From Enterobacter sp. JUb54 (GTDB lineage Bacteria > Pseudomonadota > Gammaproteobacteria > Enterobacterales > Enterobacteriaceae), in contig NZ_CP060418.1 of the NCBI RefSeq assembly GCF_014298075.1, positions 2,170,001 through 2,234,000 on the forward strand: 64,000 nucleotides of DNA. Direction: 5' to 3'. Positions 8,891 to 17,531 of the stretch are shown here, piece by piece. The stretch's first letter is position 1. The number at the start of each line of letters is the position of its first letter. Made by a program: the position numbers and the translations under genes. Below the pieces are notes generated by a model that ran no database searches, was not told where the DNA came from, and saw only the letters and a list, made by a program, of their open reading frames with translations.

Positions 8891-9337
8891 ATGCGTACCA
8901 TTCTGAATATTTTGAACTTTATCCTTGGTGGTTTCGCAACCACCCTGGGCTGGCTGCTGGCAACACTGGTCAGCATCATTCTGATCTTCACGCTGCCGTT
9001 AACCCGCTCCTGCTGGGAAATTACCCGACTGTCGCTTCTGCCTTATGGCAATGAAGCGATTCATGTTGATGAACTGGAACCGCAAAGAAAAAGCGCGCTG
9101 CTCAACACCGGCGGTACGCTGTTAAATATTCTGTGGTTTATCTTCTTTGGCTGGTGGCTTTGCCTGATGCATATCTTTAGCGGCATCGCACAATGTGTGA
9201 CCATCATCGGGATCCCGGTTGGTATCGCCAATTTTAAAATCGCCGCCATTGCACTGTGGCCGGTAGGACGCAGAGTGGTTTCCGTCGAAACTGCCCGCGC
9301 TGCGCGTGAAGCCAATGCGCGCCGTCGCTTTCAGTAA
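8891..9337 (+). CDS. yccF: YccF, inner-membrane DUF307 protein
   Basis: 148-residue membrane protein with two halves, each with hydrophobic segments (residues about 5-35 and 75-115), and the paired motif seen in the family: LLPYGNEA in the first half and ITIIGIPVGIANFK in the second. The function is unknown. It lies 17 bases upstream of yccS on the same strand, which points to an operon and perhaps a joint role. The start is ATG at 8891. Confidence 0.93.
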   Translation: MRTILNILNFILGGFATTLGWLLATLVSIILIFTLPLTRSCWEITRLSLLPYGNEAIHVDELEPQRKSALLNTGGTLLNILWFIFFGWWLCLMHIFSGIAQCVTIIGIPVGIANFKIAAIALWPVGRRVVSVETARAAREANARRRFQ

Positions 9338-9354
9338 CCGGACGGAAGAACCCC

Positions 9355-11490
9355 ATGCTTAGCCCCTTGCTACGTCGTTATACATGGAACAGCACCTGGC
9401 TATATAACGCCAGGATTTTTATCGCACTTTGCGGCACAACCGCCGTTCCGTGGTGGCTTGGCGAAGTTAAACTCACCATTCCTCTGACGCTGGGAGTGGT
9501 TGCTGCAGCCCTGACTGACCTCGATGACCGTTTGACCGGCCGACTGCGCAATCTGGCCATTACGCTGGTGTGCTTTTTTATTGCATCTGCGTCGGTGGAA
9601 CTGCTTTTTCCGTGGCCGTGGCTGTTTGCGCTCGGCTTAACGGTCTCGACGACGGGATTTATTCTGCTCGGCGGTCTGGGGCAGCGTTACGCCACTATCG
9701 CATTTGGCGCGTTGCTGATTGCCATCTATACCATGCTGGGGACCACGCTCTACGACCGCTGGTACCTGCAGCCTCTGTTTTTGTTGACCGGTGCCGTCTG
9801 GTACAACGTGCTGACGCTCGCCGGACATATTATTTTCCCGATTCGTCCTCTCCAGGACAATCTGGCACGTAGTTATGAGCAACTGGCGCGCTATCTGGAA
9901 CTCAAATCTCGCCTGTTTGACCCCGATATCGAAGATGAAAGTCAGGCGCCGTTATACGATCTAGCCATTGCGAATGGCCAGTTGGTCACCACCCTGAATC
10001 AGACAAAAGCCTCGCTGCTGACTCGTCTGCGGGGCGACCGTGGCCAACGCGGTACTCGCCGGACGTTGCAGTACTACTTCGTGGCCCAGGATATTCACGA
10101 ACGTGCCAGCTCCTCCCATATCCAGTATCAAACGCTGCGCGACCATTTCCGCTATAGCGATGTGATGTTCCGCTTTCAGCGAATGCTGTCGATGCAGGCC
10201 CAGGCGTGTCAGAAATTATCCCGCGCTATTTTGTTACGTGAGCCCTATCAGCACGATGCCCATTTCGAACGTGCCTTTATGCATCTTGATTCCGCCCTCG
10301 ATCGCGTACGTGCCAGTGGCGCCCCGGCCGAGCAAATCAAGGCGCTGGGCTTTCTGCTTAATAATTTACGGGCGATCGACGCCCAGCTGGCGACCATTGA
10401 GTCAGCGCAAACCATCGCACCTTCCAACAGCAATACCGAAAGTTTGCTGCTGGACGACAGGCTAAGCGGCTTCAGCGATATATGGCTGCGCCTGCGTCGT
10501 AATATGTCGCCTGAATCCGCGTTGTTCCGCCACGCGGTGCGAATGTCGCTGGTGCTCTGTGCAGGCTATGCGTTTATTCAGTTTACCGGGCTGAATCACG
10601 GCTACTGGATACTTCTGACCAGCCTGTTTGTCTGTCAGCCAAACTATAACGCCACGCGACACCGGCTCGCCCTGAGGATTATCGGCACCCTGATTGGCGT
10701 CGCCATCGGCCTGCCTTTATTACTGCTGGTGCCCTCCGTGGAAGGCCAACTGCTGTTGATTGTCCTGACTGGTGTCCTGTTCTTCGCTTTTCGCAATGTG
10801 CAGTATGCCCACGCGACCATGTTTATCACCCTGCTGGTCCTGCTCTGTTTTAATCTGTTGGGCGAAGGATTCGAAGTCGCGTTACCGCGTATCTTCGATA
10901 CGTTAATGGGCTGTGCTATCGCCTGGGCGGCAGTGAGCTTCATCTGGCCTGACTGGAAGTTCCGTAATCTACCACGCGTGCTGGCTCAGGCAATCAACGC
11001 CAACTGCCGCTACCTGGATGCCATTCTTGAGCAGTATCACCAGGGACGCGACAATCGTCTGGCATATCGTGTCGCGCGTCGCGATGCCCATAGTCGGGAT
11101 GGCGAACTTGCCTCAGTGGTATCTAACCTGTCCACAGAGCCACGGGCTGACGCCGCACTGCGCGAAACCGCATTCCGTCTGTTGTGCCTGAACCATACGT
11201 TTACCAGCTACATTTCCGCTCTGGGCGCACACCGGGAGAAACTCACTACCCCGGATATTCTGGCGCTGCTTGATGATGCCGTCTGCTACGTTGATGATGC
11301 GCTGCACCACAGGCCTTCCGACGAACATCGGGTGCAGCAGGCGCTCAATAGTTTGCAGACCCGGATCCAGCATCTTGAGCCCCAGCCTGACAGTAAAGAG
11401 CCGCTGGTGCTCCAGCAGGTTGGCCTGCTGCTGGCGCTGTTGCCGGAAATATGCCGCTTACAAAAACAGGTTGCGGTTCAACCGGAGTAG
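9355..11490 (+). CDS. yccS: YccS, FUSC-family inner-membrane protein
   Basis: 711-residue membrane protein of the YccS/YhfK (FUSC, aromatic-acid-exporter-like) family. It has an N-terminal block of about six transmembrane segments (10-170), a long cytosolic region with helical character (170-390), a second block of about six segments (395-530) containing GLNHGYWILLT and FVCQPNYNATRHR, then a cytosolic C-terminus. The substrate, if it is an exporter, is unknown. It is slightly shorter than E. coli YccS. Its 3' end overlaps convergent sxy by 13 bases. Confidence 0.93.
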   Translation: MLSPLLRRYTWNSTWLYNARIFIALCGTTAVPWWLGEVKLTIPLTLGVVAAALTDLDDRLTGRLRNLAITLVCFFIASASVELLFPWPWLFALGLTVSTTGFILLGGLGQRYATIAFGALLIAIYTMLGTTLYDRWYLQPLFLLTGAVWYNVLTLAGHIIFPIRPLQDNLARSYEQLARYLELKSRLFDPDIEDESQAPLYDLAIANGQLVTTLNQTKASLLTRLRGDRGQRGTRRTLQYYFVAQDIHERASSSHIQYQTLRDHFRYSDVMFRFQRMLSMQAQACQKLSRAILLREPYQHDAHFERAFMHLDSALDRVRASGAPAEQIKALGFLLNNLRAIDAQLATIESAQTIAPSNSNTESLLLDDRLSGFSDIWLRLRRNMSPESALFRHAVRMSLVLCAGYAFIQFTGLNHGYWILLTSLFVCQPNYNATRHRLALRIIGTLIGVAIGLPLLLLVPSVEGQLLLIVLTGVLFFAFRNVQYAHATMFITLLVLLCFNLLGEGFEVALPRIFDTLMGCAIAWAAVSFIWPDWKFRNLPRVLAQAINANCRYLDAILEQYHQGRDNRLAYRVARRDAHSRDGELASVVSNLSTEPRADAALRETAFRLLCLNHTFTSYISALGAHREKLTTPDILALLDDAVCYVDDALHHRPSDEHRVQQALNSLQTRIQHLEPQPDSKEPLVLQQVGLLLALLPEICRLQKQVAVQPE

Positions 11491-12101
11491 CCCTGGATAT
11501 CACGGTGCTGGCCGCCAGCCCATTCTGCAAGCTCCCGCCGACGTTGCGCCGGGAGCGCTGCAGCATGCACACCGACAATCGCGCCCTCTAATGCATAAAG
11601 AAAATTCAGAGAGAGGGCTTTATTTGATTCGCGCAATTTTAGCCAGACGTCCTGAGCCCCCAAATTCCGCAGCGTCTGCTCATCGGTTACGCCGACATGA
11701 ATTAGCATTAGCTCCATTTGGAAATTTATATTTGGCAGGTCTTTCAACCGCCCTGTTGCACGCAGCTGGTTTTTTTCATTTCGCGCGGTTTGCAATGAAA
11801 ACACGGATAGTTTGAGCAACATTTTACTGTCACGCCAAAGCGCTTCATCAATTTGATAATATTTCAATAAAACCGGGCGACCGTTTTTTCGCATAATCAA
11901 AAGAGGGGCAGCCTTTACTACATGATAGCCCGCGCTTTGCTCACAGAGTTTGAGGTAGACTTCACCCTCTGTTGCCATGGCAAAAACAGTATTTTCTATC
12001 GCCAGACTATAACCACCAAAAAGCGGCCGGCAACGTATTTTCCCGAGTGATGATAAACATTCTTGAAATTGATGGAACCGTTGATGTGTGATTTTCTTCA
12101 T
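11478..12101 (-). CDS. sxy: Sxy/TfoX competence regulator
   Basis: About 207 residues, close to E. coli Sxy, with the TfoX N-terminal domain (SLGKIRCRPLFGGYSLAIENTVFAM) and C-terminal helical domain (LKDLPN, LRNLGAQDVWLKLRE, YALEGAIVGVHAAALP). Sxy works with CRP at CRP-S promoters to turn on DNA-uptake genes. The start is placed at ATG 12101, as in E. coli; an in-frame ATG at 12122 would add seven residues. The gene and its leader look richer in A+T than the flanking DNA. Confidence 0.92.
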   Translation of the reverse strand: MKKITHQRFHQFQECLSSLGKIRCRPLFGGYSLAIENTVFAMATEGEVYLKLCEQSAGYHVVKAAPLLIMRKNGRPVLLKYYQIDEALWRDSKMLLKLSVFSLQTARNEKNQLRATGRLKDLPNINFQMELMLIHVGVTDEQTLRNLGAQDVWLKLRESNKALSLNFLYALEGAIVGVHAAALPAQRRRELAEWAGGQHRDIQGYSG

Positions 12102-12429
12102 GATTATTCCTTTGTTAATCATGTGAATGGAATTTATTTTTTAACGGAACCGTTAATACTGAAAATAAGTGACTTCGTTTATTGCAGCAAGATGATTTTT
12201 AGATTCTGTTCAATTAACGTATCGTTTTGCGAGGGGCTTTCAGAAAATTATCGCCAAAAATAGAGGATGCCATGAAGAATCTCCCCGTTCCCTGAAGCCT
12301 GCATCGCCCGGTAAGATCGCGTCAGGACACATGTACGATTTTCAACCACAAAAATGATAAATGAGGTTGATCTTTTCTTCAGGTAGATATACTGTACATT
12401 CATACAGTAACTCACAGGCGGGATAGACT
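12102..12429. other. Intergenic region: sxy leader and sulA promoter
   Basis: 328 bases between divergent sxy and sulA. The sulA side holds a LexA box (12390-12409). On the sxy side, TTTTGCGAGGGGCT at 12225-12238 has one good CRP-S half-site with a poor partner. I see no small gene in either strand. Confidence 0.6.
12390..12409 (+). promoter_or_regulatory. LexA (SOS) box of sulA
   Basis: TACTGTACATTCATACAGTA matches the LexA pattern taCTGT-N8-ACAGta with both half-sites perfect. It ends 20 bases before the sulA start, the expected place for a tightly repressed SOS operator over the promoter. Confidence 0.95.
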
Positions 12430-12939
12430 ATGTTCACTTCAGCTTACGCAAACCGTTCATCACTGACTTCTGCTTCCGTACGTCGCCATTCGCAAGACGT
12501 CACCGAACAACCAGCCAGCGGGCTGATTAGTGAAATTGTCTACCGCGAAGATCAGCCTATGATGACGCAATTACTCCTGCTACCTTTATTACAGCAGTTG
12601 GGGCAGCAGTCTCGCTGGCAGCTCTGGCTCACGCCGAAACAGAAACTGAGCCGCGAGTGGGTACAGTCTTCCGGTTTACCGCTAACCAAGGTTATGCAGA
12701 TCAGCCAACTGTCGCCGTGCAACACCGTAGAATCGATGATCCGCGCGCTCCGTACCGGCAATTACAGTGTCGTCATTGGCTGGTTGTCAGATGAGCTCAC
12801 TGCAGAAGAACATGAACGTCTGGTCGTTGCTGCAGAGGAAGGCCATGCTATGGGTTTCATCATGCGCCCTGTTGGGAATATGAACCTGGGTGGCAGACAA
12901 CACAGCGGGCTAAAAATTCACTCTAATTTGTATCATTAA
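12430..12939 (+). CDS. sulA: SulA, SOS cell-division inhibitor
   Basis: 169-residue SulA. After DNA damage it binds FtsZ and blocks ring formation; Lon removes it when damage is repaired. The core region [27 protein letters not shown], where the contacts with FtsZ lie, is intact, as is the C-terminal end [10 protein letters not shown] with its Lon-recognised His. The start is ATG at 12430. It has its own LexA-controlled promoter and its own terminator, upstream of ompA on the same strand as in E. coli. Confidence 0.97.
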   Translation: MFTSAYANRSSLTSASVRRHSQDVTEQPASGLISEIVYREDQPMMTQLLLLPLLQQLGQQSRWQLWLTPKQKLSREWVQSSGLPLTKVMQISQLSPCNTVESMIRALRTGNYSVVIGWLSDELTAEEHERLVVAAEEGHAMGFIMRPVGNMNLGGRQHSGLKIHSNLYH

Positions 12940-12945
12940 GCCAAA

Positions 12946-12971
12946 TTAGGATGAATCCTAGAATTTTTTTT
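12946..12971 (+). terminator. Rho-independent terminator of sulA
   Basis: TAGGAT, GA, ATCCTA followed within three bases by eight T residues. The stem is short and AT-rich, but position and T-run fit a sulA terminator. Confidence 0.65.
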
Positions 12972-13126
12972 GATCACACCAATCCCATACTCTGAACAGG
13001 GCCATTTTTGCTGGAATGCCTGTCTGATGCGGTTTCGCAGCTTTTTTTACCGAACGAAAATCAACCATATTTGTTAAATATTGTGTATACAACCCTTTTT
13101 TTTCATATGCCTGACGGAGTTCACAC

Positions 13127-13154
13127 TTGTAAGTTTCGAACTAAGTTGTAGACT
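13127..13154 (+). promoter_or_regulatory. ompA promoter
   Basis: A TTGTAA -35 element (13127-13132) and a TAGACT -10 element (13149-13154) with a 16-base spacer place the start near 13162, where the leader GCCAGGGG begins. The surrounding bases closely follow the E. coli ompA promoter as I remember it. Confidence 0.7.
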
Positions 13155-13291
13155 TTACATCGCCAGGGGTGATCGGCTTACGCTGCATGTATCAGCATAG
13201 TTAACAACAAGTCACGCCCCGGGTGAAGGATTTAACCGTGAGGTCTTTTGTACCTTCATGGCGAATTTTGGATGATAATGAGGCGCAAAAA

Positions 13292-14362
13292 ATGAAAAAG
13301 ACAGCTATCGCGATTGCAGTGGCACTGGCTGGCTTCGCTACCGTAGCGCAGGCCGCACCGAAAGATAACACCTGGTATGCAGGTGGTAAACTGGGTTGGT
13401 CCCAGTTTCACGATACCGGTTTCTACGGTAACGGTTTCCAGGGCAACAATGGTCCTACCCATAACAGCCAGCTTGGTGCTGGTGCGTTCGGTGGTTACCA
13501 GGTTAACCCGTACCTCGGTTTTGAAATGGGTTATGACTGGCTGGGTCGCGTTGCATACAAAGGCAGCGTAGACAACGGCGCATTCAAAGCTCAGGGCGTT
13601 CAGCTGACCGCTAAACTGGGTTACCCGATCACTGACGATCTGGATATCTATACCCGTCTGGGTGGTATGGTTTGGCGTGCAGACGCTGATGGCAACTACG
13701 GTTCTACCGGCGTTTCCCGCAGCGAACACGACACTGGCGTATCCCCGGTATTTGCTGGTGGTTTAGAGTGGGCTGTTACTCGTGACATCGCTACTCGTCT
13801 GGAATACCAGTGGGTTAACAACATCGGTGATGCAGGTACCGTTGGCGCGCGTCCGGATAACGGCATGCTGAGCCTGGGTGTTTCCTACCGTTTCGGTCAG
13901 GACGATGTAGCTCCAGTTGTAGCTCCGGCTCCGGCTCCGGCTCCAGAAGTTACTACCAAACACTTCACCCTGAAGTCTGACGTACTGTTCAACTTCAACA
14001 AATCTACCCTGAAACCGGAAGGTCAGCAGGCTCTGGATCAGCTGTACACCCAGCTGAGCAACATGGATCCGAAAGACGGTTCTGCAGTGGTTCTGGGCTA
14101 TACCGACCGTATCGGTTCTGACGCTTACAACCAGCAGCTGTCCGAGAAACGTGCTCAGTCTGTTGTTGATTACCTGGTTTCTAAAGGTATCCCGGCTGGC
14201 AAAATCTCCGCACGTGGCATGGGTGAATCCAACCCGGTTACCGGCAATACCTGTGACAACGTGAAAGCTCGCGCTGCACTGATCGACTGCCTGGGCCCAG
14301 ATCGTCGCGTAGAGATCGAAGTTAAAGGTTACAAAGACGTAGTATCTCAGCCGCAGGCTTAA
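13292..14362 (+). CDS. ompA: OmpA, outer-membrane porin and peptidoglycan-binding protein
   Basis: 356 residues. A 21-residue signal peptide (ends VAQA-APKDN) is followed by an eight-stranded beta-barrel (about 22-195), a Pro-Ala hinge ([13 protein letters not shown]) and a C-terminal OmpA-like peptidoglycan-binding domain ([32 protein letters not shown]) with two cysteines (CDN and DCL). It is major envelope protein, phage receptor and cell-envelope anchor. Exposed loop 1 ([15 protein letters not shown]) is Klebsiella-like. The start at 13292 gives the known signal peptide; an open frame from 13223 lies in the leader. Confidence 0.98.
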   Translation: MKKTAIAIAVALAGFATVAQAAPKDNTWYAGGKLGWSQFHDTGFYGNGFQGNNGPTHNSQLGAGAFGGYQVNPYLGFEMGYDWLGRVAYKGSVDNGAFKAQGVQLTAKLGYPITDDLDIYTRLGGMVWRADADGNYGSTGVSRSEHDTGVSPVFAGGLEWAVTRDIATRLEYQWVNNIGDAGTVGARPDNGMLSLGVSYRFGQDDVAPVVAPAPAPAPEVTTKHFTLKSDVLFNFNKSTLKPEGQQALDQLYTQLSNMDPKDGSAVVLGYTDRIGSDAYNQQLSEKRAQSVVDYLVSKGIPAGKISARGMGESNPVTGNTCDNVKARAALIDCLGPDRRVEIEVKGYKDVVSQPQA

Positions 14363-14375
14363 GATTACTACCTAT

Positions 14376-14405
14376 AAAAAACCCCGCTGATGCGGGGTTT
14401 TTTTT
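14376..14405 (+). terminator. Rho-independent terminator of ompA
   Basis: CCCCGC, loop TGAT, GCGGGG with six A residues before and eight T residues after, 13 bases past the ompA stop. It is a very strong terminator. Confidence 0.95.
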
Positions 14406-14442
14406 ACGCTAAATTCAGGTATCGAAGTAAACGGCCACCCGC

Positions 14443-14462
14443 CACGACACGACACGACACGA
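14443..14462. repeat. Short tandem repeat (CACGA)x4
   Basis: Four perfect head-to-tail copies of the five-base unit CACGA sit between the ompA terminator and the end of matP, outside any gene. It is a possible slippage site of unknown importance. Confidence 0.9.
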
Positions 14463-14481
14463 GCACACCCTACCCTTAACA

Positions 14482-14934
14482 TCACTCTTTACCGAGCAGT
14501 ACCTGCAAATCGTGCTTCAGGCTGGACATTTTGCTGGCATATTTCTCTTTATGCTCCGCGTCCTCGATCAACTGCACGATGGTTTCTGACAATGTTTTGC
14601 CACGTCGATGCGCTAACCCAGCCAGACGCTGCCAGACGATAAACTCCAGGTCGATCGACTTTTTGCGCGTATGTTGATGCTCCGCGTTAAAGTGACGCTT
14701 GCGACGCGCCCGGATAGTCTGCTTCATGCGGTTGGTTAATTCCGGATTCATATGCTGCTCAATCCAGGTATGCACCAGAACCGGTTCATTTTCGAGCGTC
14801 AGTAAGACATCGACCGCGGCTTTTGCTGCGCTGGCTTCAATATGGCGGGTAATCAGCTCACCTTCCCGGTGCTTCTTTACCAGATAATTCCATTTCCAGC
14901 CGCTTTCAAGATTTTCCAGTTGTTGATATTTCAT
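14482..14934 (-). CDS. matP: MatP, Ter macrodomain organiser
   Basis: MatP (YcbG), 150 residues, the E. coli length. It binds matS sites to condense the Ter macrodomain, excludes MukBEF from it and links Ter to the divisome through ZapB. An N-terminal helical bundle ([25 protein letters not shown]) precedes a ribbon-helix-helix DNA-binding segment ([19 protein letters not shown]) and a C-terminal coiled-coil ([26 protein letters not shown]) for tetramerisation. It is convergent with ompA. Genes for its functional partner MukBEF lie about 31 kb away. Confidence 0.97.
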   Translation of the reverse strand: MKYQQLENLESGWKWNYLVKKHREGELITRHIEASAAKAAVDVLLTLENEPVLVHTWIEQHMNPELTNRMKQTIRARRKRHFNAEHQHTRKKSIDLEFIVWQRLAGLAHRRGKTLSETIVQLIEDAEHKEKYASKMSSLKHDLQVLLGKE

Positions 14935-15118
14935 TGCGATCTCAATGTGACCGTGTAACTCATTTCAGGATATCAGTTTTTTCCCGATGTGCTGAGAATA
15001 AATCATCATTCGTGATGCAGGTAACCCGCTTATCATCACTGCACATGTAATCCTCCGTGTGCTCGGACGCAGCATAAGGTATAATCGCGCGCTTTACATC
15101 TGACTAAAAACAGCGACT

Positions 15119-16876
15119 TTGACCATTACGAAACTGACCCGAAAAGACCTTGCTCCTGATACGGAAAGTTATCAGGCGCTGTTTGCACAAGCTGATTTAG
15201 CCCATGCTGAGGAATCCCTCGCAGGCAAGCTGCAGCCCCGTTTATTCTATGGTCTGGAACAACTTCTTGTGACCCCGACCATCTCGCCATTCATGCTGGT
15301 TAAAGCCCCTGAAGAAGCGGAATACCTGCAATGGCTGGCGACAGAAACCCGCACGCTGTTTGAACCGACGGACCCACTGTACGGCGTTCGCTACCAGGTC
15401 AACGGCGGAAACGTCACCCTGACACCGGCAACGCACGCTGACGATAATTTTGCCAGCACCGCCCCGGTTGAAACTGCCGATTGGGTCGAAGCAGAGCAGC
15501 TGTTTGGCTGCGTACGGCAATTTAACGGCGAAATCTCGCTGCAGCCGGGCCTGGTGCATCGCACAAATGGCGGCGTCTTAATTATTTCTCTGCGTGCATT
15601 ACTGGCACAGCCACTGCTGTGGATGCGCCTGAAAAGCATGGTTATTCGCCAGCGCTTTGACTGGCTGTCCATTGACGAGTCCCGTCCTCTGCCGGTCAGC
15701 ATTCCCTCAATGCCGCTCAACCTGAAGGTCATTCTGGTTGGTGAGCGTGAATCACTGGCTGATTTCCAGGAGATGGAGCCTGAGCTCTCTGCGCAGGCGA
15801 TTTACAGCGAGTACGAAGACAACCTGCAAATTGCTGATGAAGACACCCTGAAGCAATGGTGTCAGTGGGTCTGGAAAAATGCGCAGCAGCTCGAGCTGCC
15901 TGGCCTGGCGGCGGACGCCTGGCCCCTACTGATTCAGGAAGCAGCCCGCTATACCGGTGACCAGGAGATGCTGCCGCTGTGTCCGCAATGGATCGCTCGT
16001 CAGCTGCGTGAGGCCGCCGCCTTCTGTGAAGGTGAGCAGATCACCGCCGAAGAGATGCAAACCATGCTGGCACGCCGTGAGTGGCGTGAAGGCTATCTTG
16101 CCGAGCGTATCCAGGATGAAATCCTGCAGGAACAGATCCTGATTGAAACCGAAGGCGAATGCATTGGTCAGATCAACGCCCTGTCGGTTATCGAATTCCC
16201 GGGCCATCCTCGCGCATTTGGTGAGCCATCGCGCATTAGCTGCGTCGTACACATCGGTGACGGTGAGTTTATCGACGTGGAGCGCAAGGCGGAGCTGGGC
16301 GGTAATATTCATGCCAAAGGCATGATGATCATGCAGGCGTTTCTGATGTCCGAGCTGGAGCTCGAACAACAGCTGCCTTTCAGCGCCTCACTGACCTTCG
16401 AACAATCCTACAGTGAAGTGGACGGCGACAGCGCCTCAATGGCCGAGCTGTGCGCCTTAATCAGCGCACTGGCAGGAGTCCCTATCAATCAAAGCATCGC
16501 CATCACCGGTTCCGTAGACCAGTTTGGTCGCGTACAGCCGGTTGGCGGGCTCAATGAAAAAGTCGAAGGCTTCTTTACCATTTGCCAGCAGCGCGAGCTG
16601 ACCGGCAAACAGGGTGTGATCATTCCTGCAGCGAACGTCCGCCATCTGAGCCTGTCCGCAGAGCTCCAGCAGGCCGTCGCCGATGAGCAGTTTTTCATCT
16701 GGGCAGTCGAAGATGTCACTGAAGCAATACCCATTTTGACCCAGTTGCTATGGGATGGCGAAGGGCAAACGTTACGGCAAACCATTCAGGAACGGATTGC
16801 ACAGGCGACGCAGCAAGAGAGTCGCCACCGTTTTCCGTGGCCGCTACGCTGGTTAGGCGGTTCAGGTTCGAACTGA
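15119..16876 (+). CDS. ycbZ: YcbZ, Lon-family protease-like protein without a functional ATPase
   Basis: 585 residues. The C-terminal Lon protease domain (about 340-540) is intact: catalytic Ser438 in DGDSAS and Lys481 in PVGGLNEK, 43 residues apart as in E. coli Lon. The N-terminal region resembles the ATPase part of Lon-like proteins (LQPGLVHRTNGGVLIISLRALL) but has no GxxxxGK[ST] P-loop, and the Walker B position reads SL instead of DE. The natural substrate is unknown. It starts with TTG at 15119 (MTITKL, the E. coli N-terminus). The stop overlaps the FadR site of fabA. Confidence 0.93.
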   Translation: MTITKLTRKDLAPDTESYQALFAQADLAHAEESLAGKLQPRLFYGLEQLLVTPTISPFMLVKAPEEAEYLQWLATETRTLFEPTDPLYGVRYQVNGGNVTLTPATHADDNFASTAPVETADWVEAEQLFGCVRQFNGEISLQPGLVHRTNGGVLIISLRALLAQPLLWMRLKSMVIRQRFDWLSIDESRPLPVSIPSMPLNLKVILVGERESLADFQEMEPELSAQAIYSEYEDNLQIADEDTLKQWCQWVWKNAQQLELPGLAADAWPLLIQEAARYTGDQEMLPLCPQWIARQLREAAAFCEGEQITAEEMQTMLARREWREGYLAERIQDEILQEQILIETEGECIGQINALSVIEFPGHPRAFGEPSRISCVVHIGDGEFIDVERKAELGGNIHAKGMMIMQAFLMSELELEQQLPFSASLTFEQSYSEVDGDSASMAELCALISALAGVPINQSIAITGSVDQFGRVQPVGGLNEKVEGFFTICQQRELTGKQGVIIPAANVRHLSLSAELQQAVADEQFFIWAVEDVTEAIPILTQLLWDGEGQTLRQTIQERIAQATQQESRHRFPWPLRWLGGSGSN

Positions 16877-16887
16877 TCGGACTTGTT
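16871..16887 (+). promoter_or_regulatory. FadR operator at fabA
   Basis: AACTGATCGGACTTGTT matches the FadR pattern (aaCTGGTCcGAcnTGTT). FadR without acyl-CoA activates fabA from such a site. It overlaps the last codons and stop of ycbZ. Confidence 0.88.
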
Positions 16888-16888
16888 C

Positions 16889-16906
16889 AGCTTACACGTG
16901 TTAGCT
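16889..16906 (+). promoter_or_regulatory. FabR operator at fabA
   Basis: AGCTTACACGTGTTAGCT is a near-perfect 18-base palindrome and matches the FabR operator (AGCgTACA-TGTtcGCT type). FabR represses fabA and fabB in response to the unsaturated acyl pool. It begins two bases after the FadR site, 40 bases before the fabA start. Confidence 0.88.
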
Positions 16907-16945
16907 ATCCTGCGTCCCGAACTCAAAATAAGGCTTACTGAAAAC

Positions 16946-17464
16946 ATGGTAGATAAACGCGAATCCTATACAAAAGAAGATCTTCTTGCCTCTGGCCGTG
17001 GTGAACTGTTTGGCGCGAAAGGCCCGCAGTTACCAGCGCCAAATATGCTGATGATGGACCGCGTCATCAAAATGACCGAAACCGGTGGTAACTACGATAA
17101 AGGTTTTGTTGAGGCAGAACTCGATATCAACCCGGACCTGTGGTTCTTCGGTTGCCACTTTATTGGCGATCCGGTGATGCCTGGCTGTCTGGGTCTGGAT
17201 GCCATGTGGCAGCTGGTTGGTTTTTATCTGGGCTGGCTCGGCGGCGAAGGCAAAGGCCGCGCGCTGGGCGTAGGCGAAGTCAAATTCACCGGCCAGGTTC
17301 TGCCAACGGCGAAGAAAGTGACCTACCGTATTCACTTCAAACGTGTCGTTAACCGTCGTCTGATCATGGGCCTGGCGGATGGCGAAGTGCTGGTTGATGG
17401 TCGTCTGATCTACACCGCAAACGATCTGAAAGTGGGCCTGTTCCAGGACACATCTGCGTTCTAA
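16946..17464 (+). CDS. fabA: 3-hydroxydecanoyl-ACP dehydratase/isomerase
   Basis: FabA (EC 4.2.1.59 and 5.3.3.14), 172 residues, dehydrates 3-hydroxydecanoyl-ACP and isomerises trans-2- to cis-3-decenoyl-ACP, the step that commits carbon to unsaturated fatty acids. It is a hot-dog-fold dimer. Catalytic His71 ([14 protein letters not shown]) and Asp85 (GLDAMWQ) are present. The start at 16946 ([14 protein letters not shown]) is the family start; the open frame from 16883 crosses the operators. FadR and FabR sites lie just upstream. Confidence 0.98.
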   Translation: MVDKRESYTKEDLLASGRGELFGAKGPQLPAPNMLMMDRVIKMTETGGNYDKGFVEAELDINPDLWFFGCHFIGDPVMPGCLGLDAMWQLVGFYLGWLGGEGKGRALGVGEVKFTGQVLPTAKKVTYRIHFKRVVNRRLIMGLADGEVLVDGRLIYTANDLKVGLFQDTSAF

Positions 17465-17489
17465 TAAGCAGAGATAAGTTATAAAAGGC

Positions 17490-17523
17490 GAAGCCCCCGC
17501 TCGGCGGAGGCTTCTTTTTTTAA
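17490..17523. terminator. Terminator shared by fabA and rmf
   Basis: GAAGCC(CCC)...GGCGGAGGCTTC forms a strong GC hairpin followed by TTTTTTTT on the fabA side. It lies eight bases past the rmf stop on the other strand and may serve both. Confidence 0.85.
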
Positions 17524-17531
17524 AGAGACAG

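Larger units (their letters stand above)
12940..13291 (+). other. sulA-ompA intergenic region with long ompA leader
   Basis: 352 bases: the sulA terminator (12946-12971), an AT-rich stretch, the ompA promoter (13127-13154) and a leader of about 130 bases from near 13162. The leader keeps segments of the E. coli stabilising leader (GCCAGGGGTG at the 5' end, GTGAAGGATTTAACCGTG in the middle). The Shine-Dalgarno area GGATGATAATGAGGCGC (13270-13286) is the MicA sRNA pairing region in E. coli. No extra gene is visible. Confidence 0.8.

Noticed and set aside
14443-14462. CRISPR-like repeats at the CACGA run
   Set aside because: Five-base tandem units without spacers are a microsatellite, not a CRISPR array; no cas gene is in the window.
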